The position numbers were made by a program, and so were the translations under genes. Below the pieces are notes generated by a model that saw only the letters and a program-made list of their open reading frames with translations, was not told where the DNA came from and searched no databases. From the NCBI GenBank assembly GCA_036480335.1, contig JAZGGH010000139.1, positions 32,184 through 96,183 of the forward strand: DNA of 64,000 bases, in the 5' to 3' direction. Below are positions 8,942 to 18,181 of this stretch, piece after piece. The stretch is from JAZGER01 sp036480335 (GTDB lineage: Bacteria; Pseudomonadota; Gammaproteobacteria; DSM-19610). Numbering within the stretch: position 1 is the first letter of the stretch; every line of letters starts with the position of its first letter.

Positions 8942-9750
8942 AAATATGGGCAGTTGCAAATCAAAAAGGCGGTGTGGGTAAGACCACCACAGCCATTTCA
9001 CTGGCAGGCTGTCTGGCTCAGTCGGGTCAGAAAGTTCTACTGGTTGATTTTGACCCGCAGGGGTCAATGACATCGTATTTTCGGCTGAATCCGGACGGGG
9101 TGGTGAAGAGTGTCTATAATCTGTTTGAAACGCGTGTTAAGCGTCCCAAGATTGTCGAATTCAATGAAATGGCACGCTCGACCTGTCTGGAAAAGCTGTT
9201 TTTATTGCCCGCTTCCACAGCCATGGCAACGCTGGACCGACAGTTGGGCAGCAGCGATGGCATGGGGCTGGTGCTATCCCGCCAGTTAAGTGCGCTGGAT
9301 GATGTCTATGATCATGTCATTATTGATTGTCCACCTATGCTGGGTATCCTGATGGTGAATGCGTTAGCCGCCTGTCAGCACCTGATTATCCCTGTACAGA
9401 CTGATTTCCTTGCCCTGAAAGGCTTGCAGCGGATGATGCATACCATTGAAATGATCGGTAAGGCTCGCGGCGGTATTCCGCCTTACACGATCGTGCCGAC
9501 TTTCTTTGATCGCCGCACCAGAGCATCAGCTGAATCTCTGCGTTCTCTAAAAGATAATTACGCGGATGCTCTCTGGCCACGTGTGATTCCGGTTGATACA
9601 CGATTCCGTGAGGCTAGTCGGGAGGCAATGCCCATTTCTGTAATGAGTCCGGAATCACGGGGTGCTGAAGCCTATGCTTCTTTAACGCGGTGGTTACTGA
9701 AACAGCAAGCTACTCTTCAGACTGATATTCAGGGAGTAAAAATATCATGA
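8938..9750 (+). CDS. parC: ParA-family ATPase ParC, chemotaxis array positioning
   Basis: ParA/Soj-like ATPase of 270 residues with a deviant Walker A NQKGGVGKTTT near residues 8-18, LVDFDPQGSMTSYF and the VIIDCPPMLG Walker B region. In Vibrio and pseudomonads the gene at this position (after motD, before a CheW-like gene) recruits chemoreceptor arrays to the old pole so that each daughter inherits one. The overlaps with both neighbours support that role over plasmid or chromosome partition. No parB is adjacent. Confidence 0.88.
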   Translation: MKIWAVANQKGGVGKTTTAISLAGCLAQSGQKVLLVDFDPQGSMTSYFRLNPDGVVKSVYNLFETRVKRPKIVEFNEMARSTCLEKLFLLPASTAMATLDRQLGSSDGMGLVLSRQLSALDDVYDHVIIDCPPMLGILMVNALAACQHLIIPVQTDFLALKGLQRMMHTIEMIGKARGGIPPYTIVPTFFDRRTRASAESLRSLKDNYADALWPRVIPVDTRFREASREAMPISVMSPESRGAEAYASLTRWLLKQQATLQTDIQGVKIS

Positions 9751-10271
9751 CTGTGAATTCCCGGGAAGACATCAATATTGTCTCTGCCGAACTGGCACTG
9801 AGTTCTTATATTCATTCGTTATACGGACTGGAAACTATCGCTGAACCGCTAGCGGATTCTGTGCAAGCGCATATCTCAGAAATCTATCCTGAAAAATTTG
9901 AAGTGATGTTGTTTTCAGTGTCGGGCGTCAATCTTGCGATTGAACCTGGAAAAATAAAGCGTATCAGTATGTCTGCCGATGTTGGCGCTGCAGACATATT
10001 CAAGGCATCGCCCAGATCTTACGACCTGGCATCGTTGATTCGGCCGGGCGGTTCACCGCTGCAGGCGCAAGAAGATAATATTCTATTCCAGGTTTCCATT
10101 GAAGCATTGCAGCATCCGATACTCTGCGAATCCATCGGTGAAATCGTTCGGGTGAATAAAAGCGATGTGAACTGGCGCAGTAGTGCAGGTAAACGGCTTT
10201 GGTTGGCGGGTACCATACCGAAGTATCAATGCGCTTTGCTCGATCGTGAAGGATTACAGAATAGTCTTTAG
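9747..10271 (+). CDS. parP: CheW-like array-tethering protein ParP
   Basis: Protein of 174 residues with a degenerate CheW-like fold: FEVMLFSVSGVNLAIEPGKIKRI resembles the first CheW beta subdomain, and VNWRSSAGKRLWLAGTIPKYQCALLD resembles its end. In the ParC/ParP system this protein joins CheA and chemoreceptors to ParC and keeps CheA in the array. The N-terminal ~50 residues are helical and lack the long Pro-rich region seen in some ParP proteins. It overlaps parC by ATGA and abuts cheW. The assignment rests mainly on gene order. Confidence 0.78.
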   Translation: MTVNSREDINIVSAELALSSYIHSLYGLETIAEPLADSVQAHISEIYPEKFEVMLFSVSGVNLAIEPGKIKRISMSADVGAADIFKASPRSYDLASLIRPGGSPLQAQEDNILFQVSIEALQHPILCESIGEIVRVNKSDVNWRSSAGKRLWLAGTIPKYQCALLDREGLQNSL

Positions 10272-10336
10272 TGGCAAGATATTTGCATATATCTTTGATA
10301 TATCCACCATTTAACCAAAAAATTGACGCCTATTTA

Positions 10337-10852
10337 ATGAATGCATTAAAACAGAAAACTGAAAATCAGCTGGCAATAAACGACGAAGATGATAAGCAAA
10401 CTGAGCCTGTGGTTCAGTTTGTATCTTTTCACCTTGGCGAGGAACTGTACGGTGTGAATGTTATCCAGGTGCAGGAAATCCTGCGTATGACAGAGATTAC
10501 GCCGGTTCCGGGCGCTGCGCATTATGTCAAAGGCATCATCAACCTACGCGGTAATATCGTCACAGTGATTGATTTACGCCAACAACTGCAGATGTCCGAA
10601 AAAGAGTTCACCGATTTAACCCGTGTGATCATTCTCGAAGGCGAGAAATACACGGTTGGGTATATTGTCGATAGTGTTGCCGGTGTTATTGATCTGGCGC
10701 CATCACAAATAGAGAAATCTCCCAATGCATCAAGAACGGATGGCAAGCAGCATATCACGGGTGTTACCACGCAGAACGGTGAGTTGCTGATTCTTCTGAA
10801 TGTTGAATACATGCTGAATGACAGTGACTACAGTAGTGCTGTGGGTTTCTAG
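10337..10852 (+). CDS. cheW: Chemotaxis coupling protein CheW
   Basis: Adaptor linking chemoreceptors to CheA. The core shows VQFVSFHLGEELYGVNVIQV, EILRMTEITPVPGA, YVKGIINLRGNIVTVIDLR and DSVAGVIDL, all hallmark CheW stretches. I prefer ATG 10337 (171 residues). A GTG at 10271, overlapping the parP stop, would add 22 unconserved residues. Neither start has a strong Shine-Dalgarno sequence, so the start is uncertain. It closes the chemotaxis core of the operon. Confidence 0.92.
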   Translation: MNALKQKTENQLAINDEDDKQTEPVVQFVSFHLGEELYGVNVIQVQEILRMTEITPVPGAAHYVKGIINLRGNIVTVIDLRQQLQMSEKEFTDLTRVIILEGEKYTVGYIVDSVAGVIDLAPSQIEKSPNASRTDGKQHITGVTTQNGELLILLNVEYMLNDSDYSSAVGF

Positions 10853-10876
10853 CCCTGGTATTATGAGGATGATCCT

Positions 10877-11062
10877 ATGGCCAATATCACGCAAAACCTG
10901 CCACCTCCTTTACCCATCTCTCCTGTTCATTCTGTGAAGGGTATGGGCAAAGATGAGCAAATTCCTGTTAAGCAGGGTCAGCCACAGTCAAAAAATCGAA
11001 AACACAAAAAACAACGAAAACCCTCTACAAAAAAATCAATTCATGTTGATGAATACGCCTGA
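10877..11062 (+). CDS. Small basic proline-rich protein, unknown function
   Basis: A 61-residue frame not assignable to a family by eye. It has a Pro-rich start (NLPPPLPISPVH) and a strongly basic second half rich in Lys/Arg/Gln (SKNRKHKKQRKPSTKKS). A GAGG sequence 8 bases before the ATG, tight spacing (24 bp after cheW, 14 bp before the next gene) and the operon position argue that it is translated. It has no signal peptide or membrane segment. The composition would suit a nucleic-acid or acidic-protein binder, but that is speculation. Confidence 0.6.
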   Translation: MANITQNLPPPLPISPVHSVKGMGKDEQIPVKQGQPQSKNRKHKKQRKPSTKKSIHVDEYA

Positions 11063-11076
11063 AAGGATAAATTGAA

Positions 11077-11478
11077 ATGCTATCGTTATTGAGTTTATTC
11101 CTGTGGGTTGCAGGATTAATAATTACGACCTTTATTTTGATAGCTGCGAACAAGCTGTATCGTGACAACCAGTCTCTTATCGATAAAGTCATCGAGCAAT
11201 CCCAACGTTTGACACGACTGGAAAATGATCTGGCCGCTCTGTGTAAGGCATCGAATGGCGAAGGAAGTCATATCGTTAAGCTTGAACAACGAGTTCGGGG
11301 TTTGATCGAGCGTCAGGAAATATTGGAGCTACGGGCGCAGAAAAATCAGCCATACAGCAGGGCAAGTCAACTTGCACATGAAGGTGCAAGCATTGATGAC
11401 CTGGTCAATGGTTGTGGTCTGTCGCGTGCAGAAGCTGAACTGGTGATTATGTTACATGGCCCCTATGGGCAGGGGTGA
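11077..11478 (+). CDS. DUF2802 family membrane-anchored protein
   Basis: 133 residues with one N-terminal membrane helix (FLWVAGLIITTFILIAANKLY), a coiled-coil stretch (about 35-90) and a C-terminal motif, HEGASIDDLVNGCGLSRAEAELVIMLHG, that reads like a DUF2802 helix-turn-helix-like end. Genes of this family commonly follow cheW in polar-flagellate gammaproteobacteria. No function is established to my knowledge. AAGG lies about ten bases upstream of the ATG. It overlaps the upstream alternative start of the next gene by 4 bases. Confidence 0.8.
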   Translation: MLSLLSLFLWVAGLIITTFILIAANKLYRDNQSLIDKVIEQSQRLTRLENDLAALCKASNGEGSHIVKLEQRVRGLIERQEILELRAQKNQPYSRASQLAHEGASIDDLVNGCGLSRAEAELVIMLHGPYGQG

Positions 11479-11498
11479 AAGGCCCGCCAACTTATCTG

Positions 11499-12392
11499 AT
11501 GTCTAATCTATGGTACACCCGTCGCCTCAATGTTATTCGCGGGCCATATCCCGAAGGGCAAGTTAGTCGATATATTCTTCTTGGGCGACTCCGTGAGACG
11601 GATGAACTGAGCCGAGATCAGCATACCTGGCAGCCGCTGTCTGAATATCCGCAACTGATTCCCGATGTTATGAAGCTGGATTCAACACCGGCCAACATTG
11701 AAAGTTTGCTGTTAGCGCGAATGCATGAAGACGAGCGACAACCGGGTGACCGGAGAGATCGTCAACCACAGCCATCTGCGGATATCCTGGAGCGACGCCT
11801 GGGTATCGAGCGGCGTCAGCAGGAGTCTGATATTGCCTTTCGGCATCGCCACAACAAGCAACAGCTGAACCAGCCAGGCAGGTTAAAAGTCGGTGGACCA
11901 AATCTGTTACCGATCATGCCCGCCCTCTTTTTTTTATCGCTTCTATTGATCTTTGCCTTTTTTCCTCGTCAGCCAGCCAGGCAGTCAACATCTGATTGCA
12001 ACGCTATAGCGGATATGGGGGTTAACTGGGATAACTGCAATTTTTCTTATCTGGATATTTCGGGTGCAAATTTGCAAAATGCGTCAATAAAAAATGCCAG
12101 GATGGATGGCAGTAAATTAGCCGGTGTCAGGTTGGTGAACAGTCGACTGGATTATAGCAATATGAATGCAACTAACCTGGCAACAGCAAATCTGAGTCAG
12201 GCAACAATGATTGGTGCCAGTTTGAGTGGCTCAGACCTGTCTTATGCCGATCTGAAAGGCGCGAATCTGTCCTATGCTAATCTTGCGGGTGCGCAGATAC
12301 AGGGGACGGATTTCACCGGCGCAATTCTGGATCAGGCAATCTGGGTTGATCGCAGGGTTTGTGCTAGCGGCTCTGTTGGTGAATGTCGCTAG
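11499..12392 (+). CDS. GYF-like / membrane / pentapeptide-repeat protein
   Basis: About 297 residues in three parts. The N-terminal ~55 residues (WYTRRLNVIRGPYPEGQV...W-x-PLSEYPQL) resemble a GYF_2-like domain. A charged linker rich in Arg/Gln and then one membrane helix (ALFFLSLLLIFAFF) follow. The C-terminal ~110 residues are tandem pentapeptide repeats of A(D/N)Lxx type (SGANLQNASIKNARM, YADLKGANLSYANLAG), which would form a right-handed quadrilateral helix outside the membrane. Two Cys near the end may pair. ATG 11499 is chosen; GTG 11475 overlaps the previous stop. Last gene of the chemotaxis operon; role unknown. Confidence 0.75.
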   Translation: MSNLWYTRRLNVIRGPYPEGQVSRYILLGRLRETDELSRDQHTWQPLSEYPQLIPDVMKLDSTPANIESLLLARMHEDERQPGDRRDRQPQPSADILERRLGIERRQQESDIAFRHRHNKQQLNQPGRLKVGGPNLLPIMPALFFLSLLLIFAFFPRQPARQSTSDCNAIADMGVNWDNCNFSYLDISGANLQNASIKNARMDGSKLAGVRLVNSRLDYSNMNATNLATANLSQATMIGASLSGSDLSYADLKGANLSYANLAGAQIQGTDFTGAILDQAIWVDRRVCASGSVGECR

Positions 12393-12862
12393 CCGTTATG
12401 GATAAACAGTGGCAGTCGCCATGTCGGTAGTGCATCAGGATTACGATGCTTCGGGGTGGTTTGTTGATTTGATTGGGAAGTATTGAGGGTTGGAGTATCT
12501 GATACGGAGAAACTTTCCTGGCAGTAAAGTTTTTTTGGAAACATGCGATATAACGATTAATAAAGATAGACAGAACATAAAACTGTAATCAGGGTTATTA
12601 GTGTATTGCATGGAAAAATTATTAGTCAAAATCCTCATTGTATCTTTAGCATTGGCAATTCCACATCTTGTGGCGGCTCAACAAAAGCTCGACATTGTGC
12701 AAATCATGGGTCAATTTGTCCAAGCAAATGCACTGGATTCGGTTGCGGTGATCTACCAGGAAATAAACGCTACCGCCTGTCTGAGCAAGTTGAAGCAGTA
12801 CCCTTGGTGAGTTGACCAGTGAAGGGGTATTTGCTTATTAGCTTAGCACTTCGGCTCAGTCA
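12393..12862. other. Gene-poor gap between chemotaxis and glycogen clusters
   Basis: Apart from the doubtful small reading frame at 12610-12810, no gene, RNA or convincing terminator was found here. The 3' ends of the pentapeptide-repeat gene and of glgB face each other across it. Confidence 0.5.
12610..12810 (+). CDS. Possible small secreted protein or gene remnant
   Basis: A 66-residue frame starting MEKLLVKILIVSLALAIPH and reaching a plausible signal-peptidase site (LVAAQQ) near residue 22. The remaining ~44 residues are unremarkable and end abruptly at KLKQYPW. There is only a weak AGGG 14 bases upstream. The clean signal peptide argues for a real gene start, while the short mature part suggests either a tiny periplasmic protein or the 5' remnant of a longer gene. 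No family recognised. Confidence 0.35.
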   Translation: MEKLLVKILIVSLALAIPHLVAAQQKLDIVQIMGQFVQANALDSVAVIYQEINATACLSKLKQYPW

Positions 12863-15058
12863 TTATATTTCCAGTTGCAGGATGACGCCTGCCAATGGCG
12901 GAAGGTCAATCATGATAGACGCCGGCTGACCATTCCAGCTAATCTCTTCCGATTCATGGTATTCAGGAATCGAAATATTACTGCCAGCATAATGTTCGGC
13001 ATCTGAATTAAAGATAATACGGTAGCGTCCGGCAACAGGAACGCCCATGCGGAAACCAGATCGCGGAACCGGGGTGAAATTGAGCTGAATAACCACGAGT
13101 TGATCGTCGGCCTTGCGTGCATAACTGAGTAATGAATCATCAGCATTGTCACAATCAATCCACTGAAAACCCTGTTCGCTGAAATCATTATAATGCAGGG
13201 CAAGCTGACTGCTGTGCAGTTTGTTCAGATCCCTTATCAGAGCATTCATTCCCTGGTGTTCAGCCTGATCGAGCAAATGCCAGTCAAGTGATGCATCAAA
13301 ATTCCATTCACCGTATTGTGCGAACTCATTGCCCATGAATGTGAGTTTCTTGCCGGGGTATGTGAACTGGTAGGTATACAGTAAACGCAGGTTGGCAAAG
13401 CGTTGCCAGCTATCACCGCTCATTTTATTAATCATCGAACCTTTGCCATGGACGACTTCATCGTGAGAAAAGGGCAGGACAAAATTCTCGGTAAAGGCAT
13501 ACAGCATACCGAAGGTTAGATCGTGGTGGTGATAGCGTCGATGGATCGGATTTTTTGAAGTGTATTGCAAAGTGTCGTGCATCCAGCCCATGTTCCATTT
13601 CATGCTGAATCCAAGCCCACCCATGTCAACTGGCCGTGTTACCTGCGGCCAGGAGGTGGATTCTTCGGCGATGATGCAAGTGCCCGGTTGTTCTGTGTGG
13701 GTGACGATATTCAGATGTGTCAGGAAGTGAATGGCATCCAGATTTTCTCGACCACCGTACTTGTTTGGAACCCAGTCATTTTCTTCACGTGAGTAGTCAA
13801 GATAGAGCATTGAAGCCACAGCATCTACACGCAGCCCGTCGAGGTGCATATCTTCCAGCCAGAACATGGCGCTGGCAATGAGAAAATTTCGTACCTCATT
13901 GCGACCATAATTGAATATGTAGGTACCCCAGTCACGGTGTTCCCCCAGTCTTGGGTCAGCATGTTCATACAGGGGCGTGCCATCAAAGCGGGCAAGGGCA
14001 AAATCATCTTTGGGGAAATGTCCTGGTGCCCAGTCGAGTAACACGCCAATATTATGCAAATGGCAATAGTCAACAAAATAGCGGAAATCATTGGGTGTAC
14101 CGAAGCGGCTGGTCGGGGCGAAATAGCCGGTAGTCTGGTAACCCCAGGAGGCATCCAGCGGGTGTTCGGTAACCGGCAATAATTCGATGTGTGTGAAACC
14201 CAGCTCAGTGACATATTCAACAAGCTGTTTTGCCAGTTCCCGGTAATTTAGAAACTGTCCGGATTCATCGCGTCGCCAGGAGCCAAGATGGACTTCATAA
14301 GTAGACATAGGTTCATGCAGCCAGTCGTGTTCGCGACGATTCTGCATCCACTGGTTATCCTGCCATTTATATTCGTTAGCCTGGGTTGTCAGAGCAGCAG
14401 TGCCGGGACGTAGTTCATAGCGCCGCGCGTATGGATCAGTTTTCAGGAAAACTTGCTGACTATGACGATTGCGAATTTCGTATTTATAGTGGGCATCGCT
14501 GCCAAGGCCTGGAATGAATAATTCCCATATTCCGCTGCCACCTCTTGCGCGCATGGAATGACGGCGGCCATCCCAGTGGTTCCAGTCGCCGACAACACTG
14601 ACTCTTTCGGCATTCGGTGCCCAGACGACAAAGCTGATTCCTTTGATTTTCTGGATAGTACGTTCATGCGCGCCAAGAAAGTGATGTGCATGATGATGGC
14701 GGCCTTCAGCAAACCAATGCATGTCAACATCAGCGACAACAGGTGGAAAGCAATAAGGATCGTAATCGAGCCATTTAACGCCATCGTTGTCTTTCCAGCT
14801 TAATTGGTAGATATCTGGCAGACTGTTATTGGCAAAACTGCCTTCAAAAAAATCTGTGCCTTCGATTCGGCTCAAGAAATCACCGGTTTCAGCGATACTT
14901 ACCGTGGATGCTGTAGGCAAATAGGCGCGAACTATGGTTGAATCACCTTTGCTGTGTCGACCCAGTACTTCGAAAGGATCGTGATGCCTGGCTTCAATGA
15001 TCCGGATGAGGGCTTCTGAGAGGTTGGCGGGAGTAGATAATGATCGATGATGCGTCAT
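12863..15058 (-). CDS. glgB: 1,4-alpha-glucan branching enzyme GlgB
   Basis: Glycogen branching enzyme (GH13) forming alpha-1,6 branches; 731 residues, near the 728 of the E. coli enzyme. The N-terminal carbohydrate-binding modules are followed by the catalytic barrel: nucleophile D412 in [11 protein letters not shown], acid/base E465 in [10 protein letters not shown], and the [12 protein letters not shown] motif. These sit at an almost constant +7 offset from the E. coli positions. It diverges from glgC with a 131-bp shared upstream region (15059-15189), so the two transcripts may be co-regulated. Confidence 0.96.
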   Translation of the reverse strand: MTHHRSLSTPANLSEALIRIIEARHHDPFEVLGRHSKGDSTIVRAYLPTASTVSIAETGDFLSRIEGTDFFEGSFANNSLPDIYQLSWKDNDGVKWLDYDPYCFPPVVADVDMHWFAEGRHHHAHHFLGAHERTIQKIKGISFVVWAPNAERVSVVGDWNHWDGRRHSMRARGGSGIWELFIPGLGSDAHYKYEIRNRHSQQVFLKTDPYARRYELRPGTAALTTQANEYKWQDNQWMQNRREHDWLHEPMSTYEVHLGSWRRDESGQFLNYRELAKQLVEYVTELGFTHIELLPVTEHPLDASWGYQTTGYFAPTSRFGTPNDFRYFVDYCHLHNIGVLLDWAPGHFPKDDFALARFDGTPLYEHADPRLGEHRDWGTYIFNYGRNEVRNFLIASAMFWLEDMHLDGLRVDAVASMLYLDYSREENDWVPNKYGGRENLDAIHFLTHLNIVTHTEQPGTCIIAEESTSWPQVTRPVDMGGLGFSMKWNMGWMHDTLQYTSKNPIHRRYHHHDLTFGMLYAFTENFVLPFSHDEVVHGKGSMINKMSGDSWQRFANLRLLYTYQFTYPGKKLTFMGNEFAQYGEWNFDASLDWHLLDQAEHQGMNALIRDLNKLHSSQLALHYNDFSEQGFQWIDCDNADDSLLSYARKADDQLVVIQLNFTPVPRSGFRMGVPVAGRYRIIFNSDAEHYAGSNISIPEYHESEEISWNGQPASIMIDLPPLAGVILQLEI

Positions 15059-15189
15059 TGTTTGATATATATCGTCTTGAGTTGATGAAAAAAATTTTAT
15101 GATAATGCTATGGATGGTACCATAAGCGGCGTTAACAGGCGCTTCTGTAATTATCTTTATGCTGCGAAATAATCAAGGAGAAAGCAGTA

Positions 15190-16458
15190 ATGAAAACTTC
15201 CCAGTCTGCGCGATTTGTCAGTCGCCTGACACGCGATACCCTGGCACTGGTTCTGGCCGGTGGCCGTGGTTCCAGGCTCAAGCAATTGACTCTTTGGCGA
15301 ACCAAACCGGCTGTGCCCTTTGGTGGTAAATTCAGGATTATTGATTTTCCACTATCCAATTGCATTAACTCGGGTATACGCCGAATCGGTTTGCTGACGC
15401 AGTATAAAGCGCATTCCCTGATTCAGCACATTCAGCGTGGCTGGGGATTTCTGAGTGGTGAATTTGGCGAGTTTGTCGAGCTGTTACCGGCTCAGCAACG
15501 TATTGAGTCTTCCTGGTATACCGGAACGGCAGATGCGATCTATCAGAATATAGATATTATCCGATTGCACAATCCTGAGTATGTGCTGATTCTTGCCGGA
15601 GATCATATCTATAAGATGGACTATGGTCCAATGCTGGCGCGGCATGTTGAGTCGCGAGCGGATATGACCGTCGGCTGTATCGAAGTCAGTACCGAACAGG
15701 CGCGCGAATATGGTGTGATGACGGTTGACGAAGAAAGCCGCGTCACCGAATTTAATGAGAAGCCAGCCAATCCACAGTCGCTTCCCGGCAAAACGGATAC
15801 GGCGCTTGCTTCCATGGGTATTTATGTTTTCAATACCAGTTTCCTGATAGAGCAACTCATCAAGGATGCTGATTGCAGTACATCAAGCCATGACTTCGGC
15901 CATGATATTATTCCATCGATTATCGATCGATACCGTGTCTATGCGTATCCTTTTCGTGATGAATCAGGCGGTGAACAGGCATACTGGCGTGATGTGGGAA
16001 CGGTTGACGCATTCTGGAAAGCGAATCTAGAATTGATCGGAGTGACACCGGAGTTGAATTTATACGATGACGAATGGCCGATCTGGACCTATCAGGAGCA
16101 GTTGCCACCGGCTAAATTTGTCTTTGATGATGATGATCGTCGGGGTATGGCGGTTGATTCCATGGTTTCTGGCGGCTGTGTCGTTTCCGGGGCTACGGTG
16201 CGGCATTCTCTGTTATTTTCCAATGTCAGAGTCGATTCCTACGCTTACCTGGAAGACGCTGTTGTCTTGCCTGATGTGATAATAGGTCGTGGTGCACGTC
16301 TTAAAAAAGTGGTTATTGATAAGGGTTGTCAGATACCGGCCGATCTTGTGGTAGGGGAAGATCCCGAAGAAGATGCCAAACGGTTTGTTATCACGCCGAA
16401 TGGCGTTGTATTGATAACACCAGAGATGCTGGGTCAGGAGTTGCATTATGTCCGATAA
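15190..16458 (+). CDS. glgC: Glucose-1-phosphate adenylyltransferase GlgC
   Basis: Makes ADP-glucose from ATP and glucose 1-phosphate, the committed step of bacterial glycogen synthesis. It has 422 residues. The nucleotide-binding start is [13 protein letters not shown], followed by [20 protein letters not shown], the WYTGTADA motif and [12 protein letters not shown]. The C-terminus forms a left-handed beta helix ([15 protein letters not shown]). A strong AAGGAG lies ten bases before the ATG. Its last 11 bases overlap the GH57 gene, implying coupling. Confidence 0.96.
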   Translation: MKTSQSARFVSRLTRDTLALVLAGGRGSRLKQLTLWRTKPAVPFGGKFRIIDFPLSNCINSGIRRIGLLTQYKAHSLIQHIQRGWGFLSGEFGEFVELLPAQQRIESSWYTGTADAIYQNIDIIRLHNPEYVLILAGDHIYKMDYGPMLARHVESRADMTVGCIEVSTEQAREYGVMTVDEESRVTEFNEKPANPQSLPGKTDTALASMGIYVFNTSFLIEQLIKDADCSTSSHDFGHDIIPSIIDRYRVYAYPFRDESGGEQAYWRDVGTVDAFWKANLELIGVTPELNLYDDEWPIWTYQEQLPPAKFVFDDDDRRGMAVDSMVSGGCVVSGATVRHSLLFSNVRVDSYAYLEDAVVLPDVIIGRGARLKKVVIDKGCQIPADLVVGEDPEEDAKRFVITPNGVVLITPEMLGQELHYVR

Positions 16459-18157
16459 CGCTGAATTACATGTGGTGCTGTGCTGGCATATGCACCAGCC
16501 TCAGTATAAAGATCTGTTGACGGGTGAATATCAGCTACCCTGGACATATCTCCATGCCATGAAAGACTATATAGATATGGCTGCCCACATTGAGTCAACG
16601 CCTGAAGCGAAGGCAGTGGTCAATTTTGCTCCTGTTCTGCTCGATCAGCTGGCAGATTATAAAGAACAGGTGAGTCAGTTCCTGTTGCATGGCGAAGAAA
16701 TCAGAGATCCTTTACTTGCCGCATTGGTTTCGCCCAACATGCCCAATGCCCCGGAAAAACGTTTTGAGCTTATGCAAAGTTGTCTGCGGGTGAACCGCAG
16801 CCGAGTGATTGACCGTTTTCCGGCATTTTCACGTTTATCCAGTCTTTCGGACGTCTATGATGACCGACCTGAGGATGCTTGCTATGCCAGCGATCAGTTT
16901 CTGATCGATTTGCTGGTCTGGTATCACCTTGGCTGGATGGCGGAAACGGTTCGTCGCCATGATGTACGAGTGACTCGGTTGCAGGAAACGGCGCGCGATT
17001 ATTCAATGGAAGAACGCCGTGAGTTGTTGGTGCTGATTGGAGAATTACTCGATGATGTGATTGATCGCTATCGACGACTGGCGGAGCAGGGCAAGATCGA
17101 GTTGTGTATGACACCCTATGCACATCCTATCATGCCGTTGTTACTGGATATTGGCAGTGCCCGTGAAGCCATGCCCGATGTGCCACTGCCAGATATTGAG
17201 GATTATCCCGGTGGTCGTGAGCGTTCTCACTGGCATATGCGCAAAGGCCTCGAATCGTTTGAAAAACACTTTGGTCGTAAGCCTACTGGTTGCTGGCCTG
17301 CAGAGGGCGGCGTAAGTCGGCCAGCATTGGATTTGATCAGTGAATACGGCTTTCGCTGGACGGCAACTGGCGAAACCGTTTTGCGCAACAGTTTGAATAA
17401 ATACGTCGGTGAATGGGAATCCGCCGCCGATGATGCGGTGAATAAACCTTACTGCCTGCCAGATAACAAAATGCCCTGTTTTTTTCGGGATGATGTGATG
17501 TCCGATGAAATAGGTTTTACCTACCACACCTGGCATGCTGACGATGCTGTTAACAATTTTATTCATCGTCTGGAAGAGATTGCCAATTCTTATACGGATG
17601 AAAAACTGGTGCTGCCCATTATTCTGGATGGTGAAAATGCCTGGGAGCATTACCCGGAAAATGGCTATTACTTCCTCAATACCCTGTATGAAAAACTGGC
17701 GGCACATCCCTATCTGAAACTGTCTACATTCAGTGAATGCCTTGATGCGGGTGTTGAGCCGAAATCATTGCCAGGTATGGTCAGTGGTTCCTGGGTCTAC
17801 GGTACATTTTCAACCTGGATTGGTGATCGTGACAAGAATCGTGGCTGGGAAATGCTGGTTGATGCCAAACTGGCTTTTGATCGAATCATGGCTGACAAAA
17901 GCTTGAGTGCTGAGCAAACTGAACTGGCGGAAATACAGATGTCGATCTGTGAAGGATCTGACTGGTTCTGGTGGTTTGGCGATTATAATGCTTCAGATAC
18001 AGTCAGTGATTTTGAAAAACTGTTTCGTTTGCATCTAAGCAATTTATATAAAACGATTGGTGTTGACGAGCCTGAATATTTGTCACATACCTTTGCACAT
18101 GGCTCTGGTGATCCCTCATTGGGCGGTGTCATGCGTCACGGTCAATTGTGCGATTAA
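16448..18157 (+). CDS. GH57 family glucan-active enzyme
   Basis: 569-residue glycoside hydrolase family 57 protein. CSR-1 is visible as [10 protein letters not shown], the putative nucleophile E286 lies in [10 protein letters not shown], and the acid D394 in [15 protein letters not shown]. Family members include alpha-amylases, 4-alpha-glucanotransferases and branching enzymes; this subtype sits next to glgC/malQ in several proteobacteria and cannot be narrowed from sequence alone. Overlap with glgC and the 24-bp gap to malQ place it in a storage-glucan operon. No signal peptide, so cytoplasmic. Confidence 0.88.
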   Translation: MSDNAELHVVLCWHMHQPQYKDLLTGEYQLPWTYLHAMKDYIDMAAHIESTPEAKAVVNFAPVLLDQLADYKEQVSQFLLHGEEIRDPLLAALVSPNMPNAPEKRFELMQSCLRVNRSRVIDRFPAFSRLSSLSDVYDDRPEDACYASDQFLIDLLVWYHLGWMAETVRRHDVRVTRLQETARDYSMEERRELLVLIGELLDDVIDRYRRLAEQGKIELCMTPYAHPIMPLLLDIGSAREAMPDVPLPDIEDYPGGRERSHWHMRKGLESFEKHFGRKPTGCWPAEGGVSRPALDLISEYGFRWTATGETVLRNSLNKYVGEWESAADDAVNKPYCLPDNKMPCFFRDDVMSDEIGFTYHTWHADDAVNNFIHRLEEIANSYTDEKLVLPIILDGENAWEHYPENGYYFLNTLYEKLAAHPYLKLSTFSECLDAGVEPKSLPGMVSGSWVYGTFSTWIGDRDKNRGWEMLVDAKLAFDRIMADKSLSAEQTELAEIQMSICEGSDWFWWFGDYNASDTVSDFEKLFRLHLSNLYKTIGVDEPEYLSHTFAHGSGDPSLGGVMRHGQLCD

Positions 18158-18181
18158 TAAAAAACTAATTAGGGTATCAGT

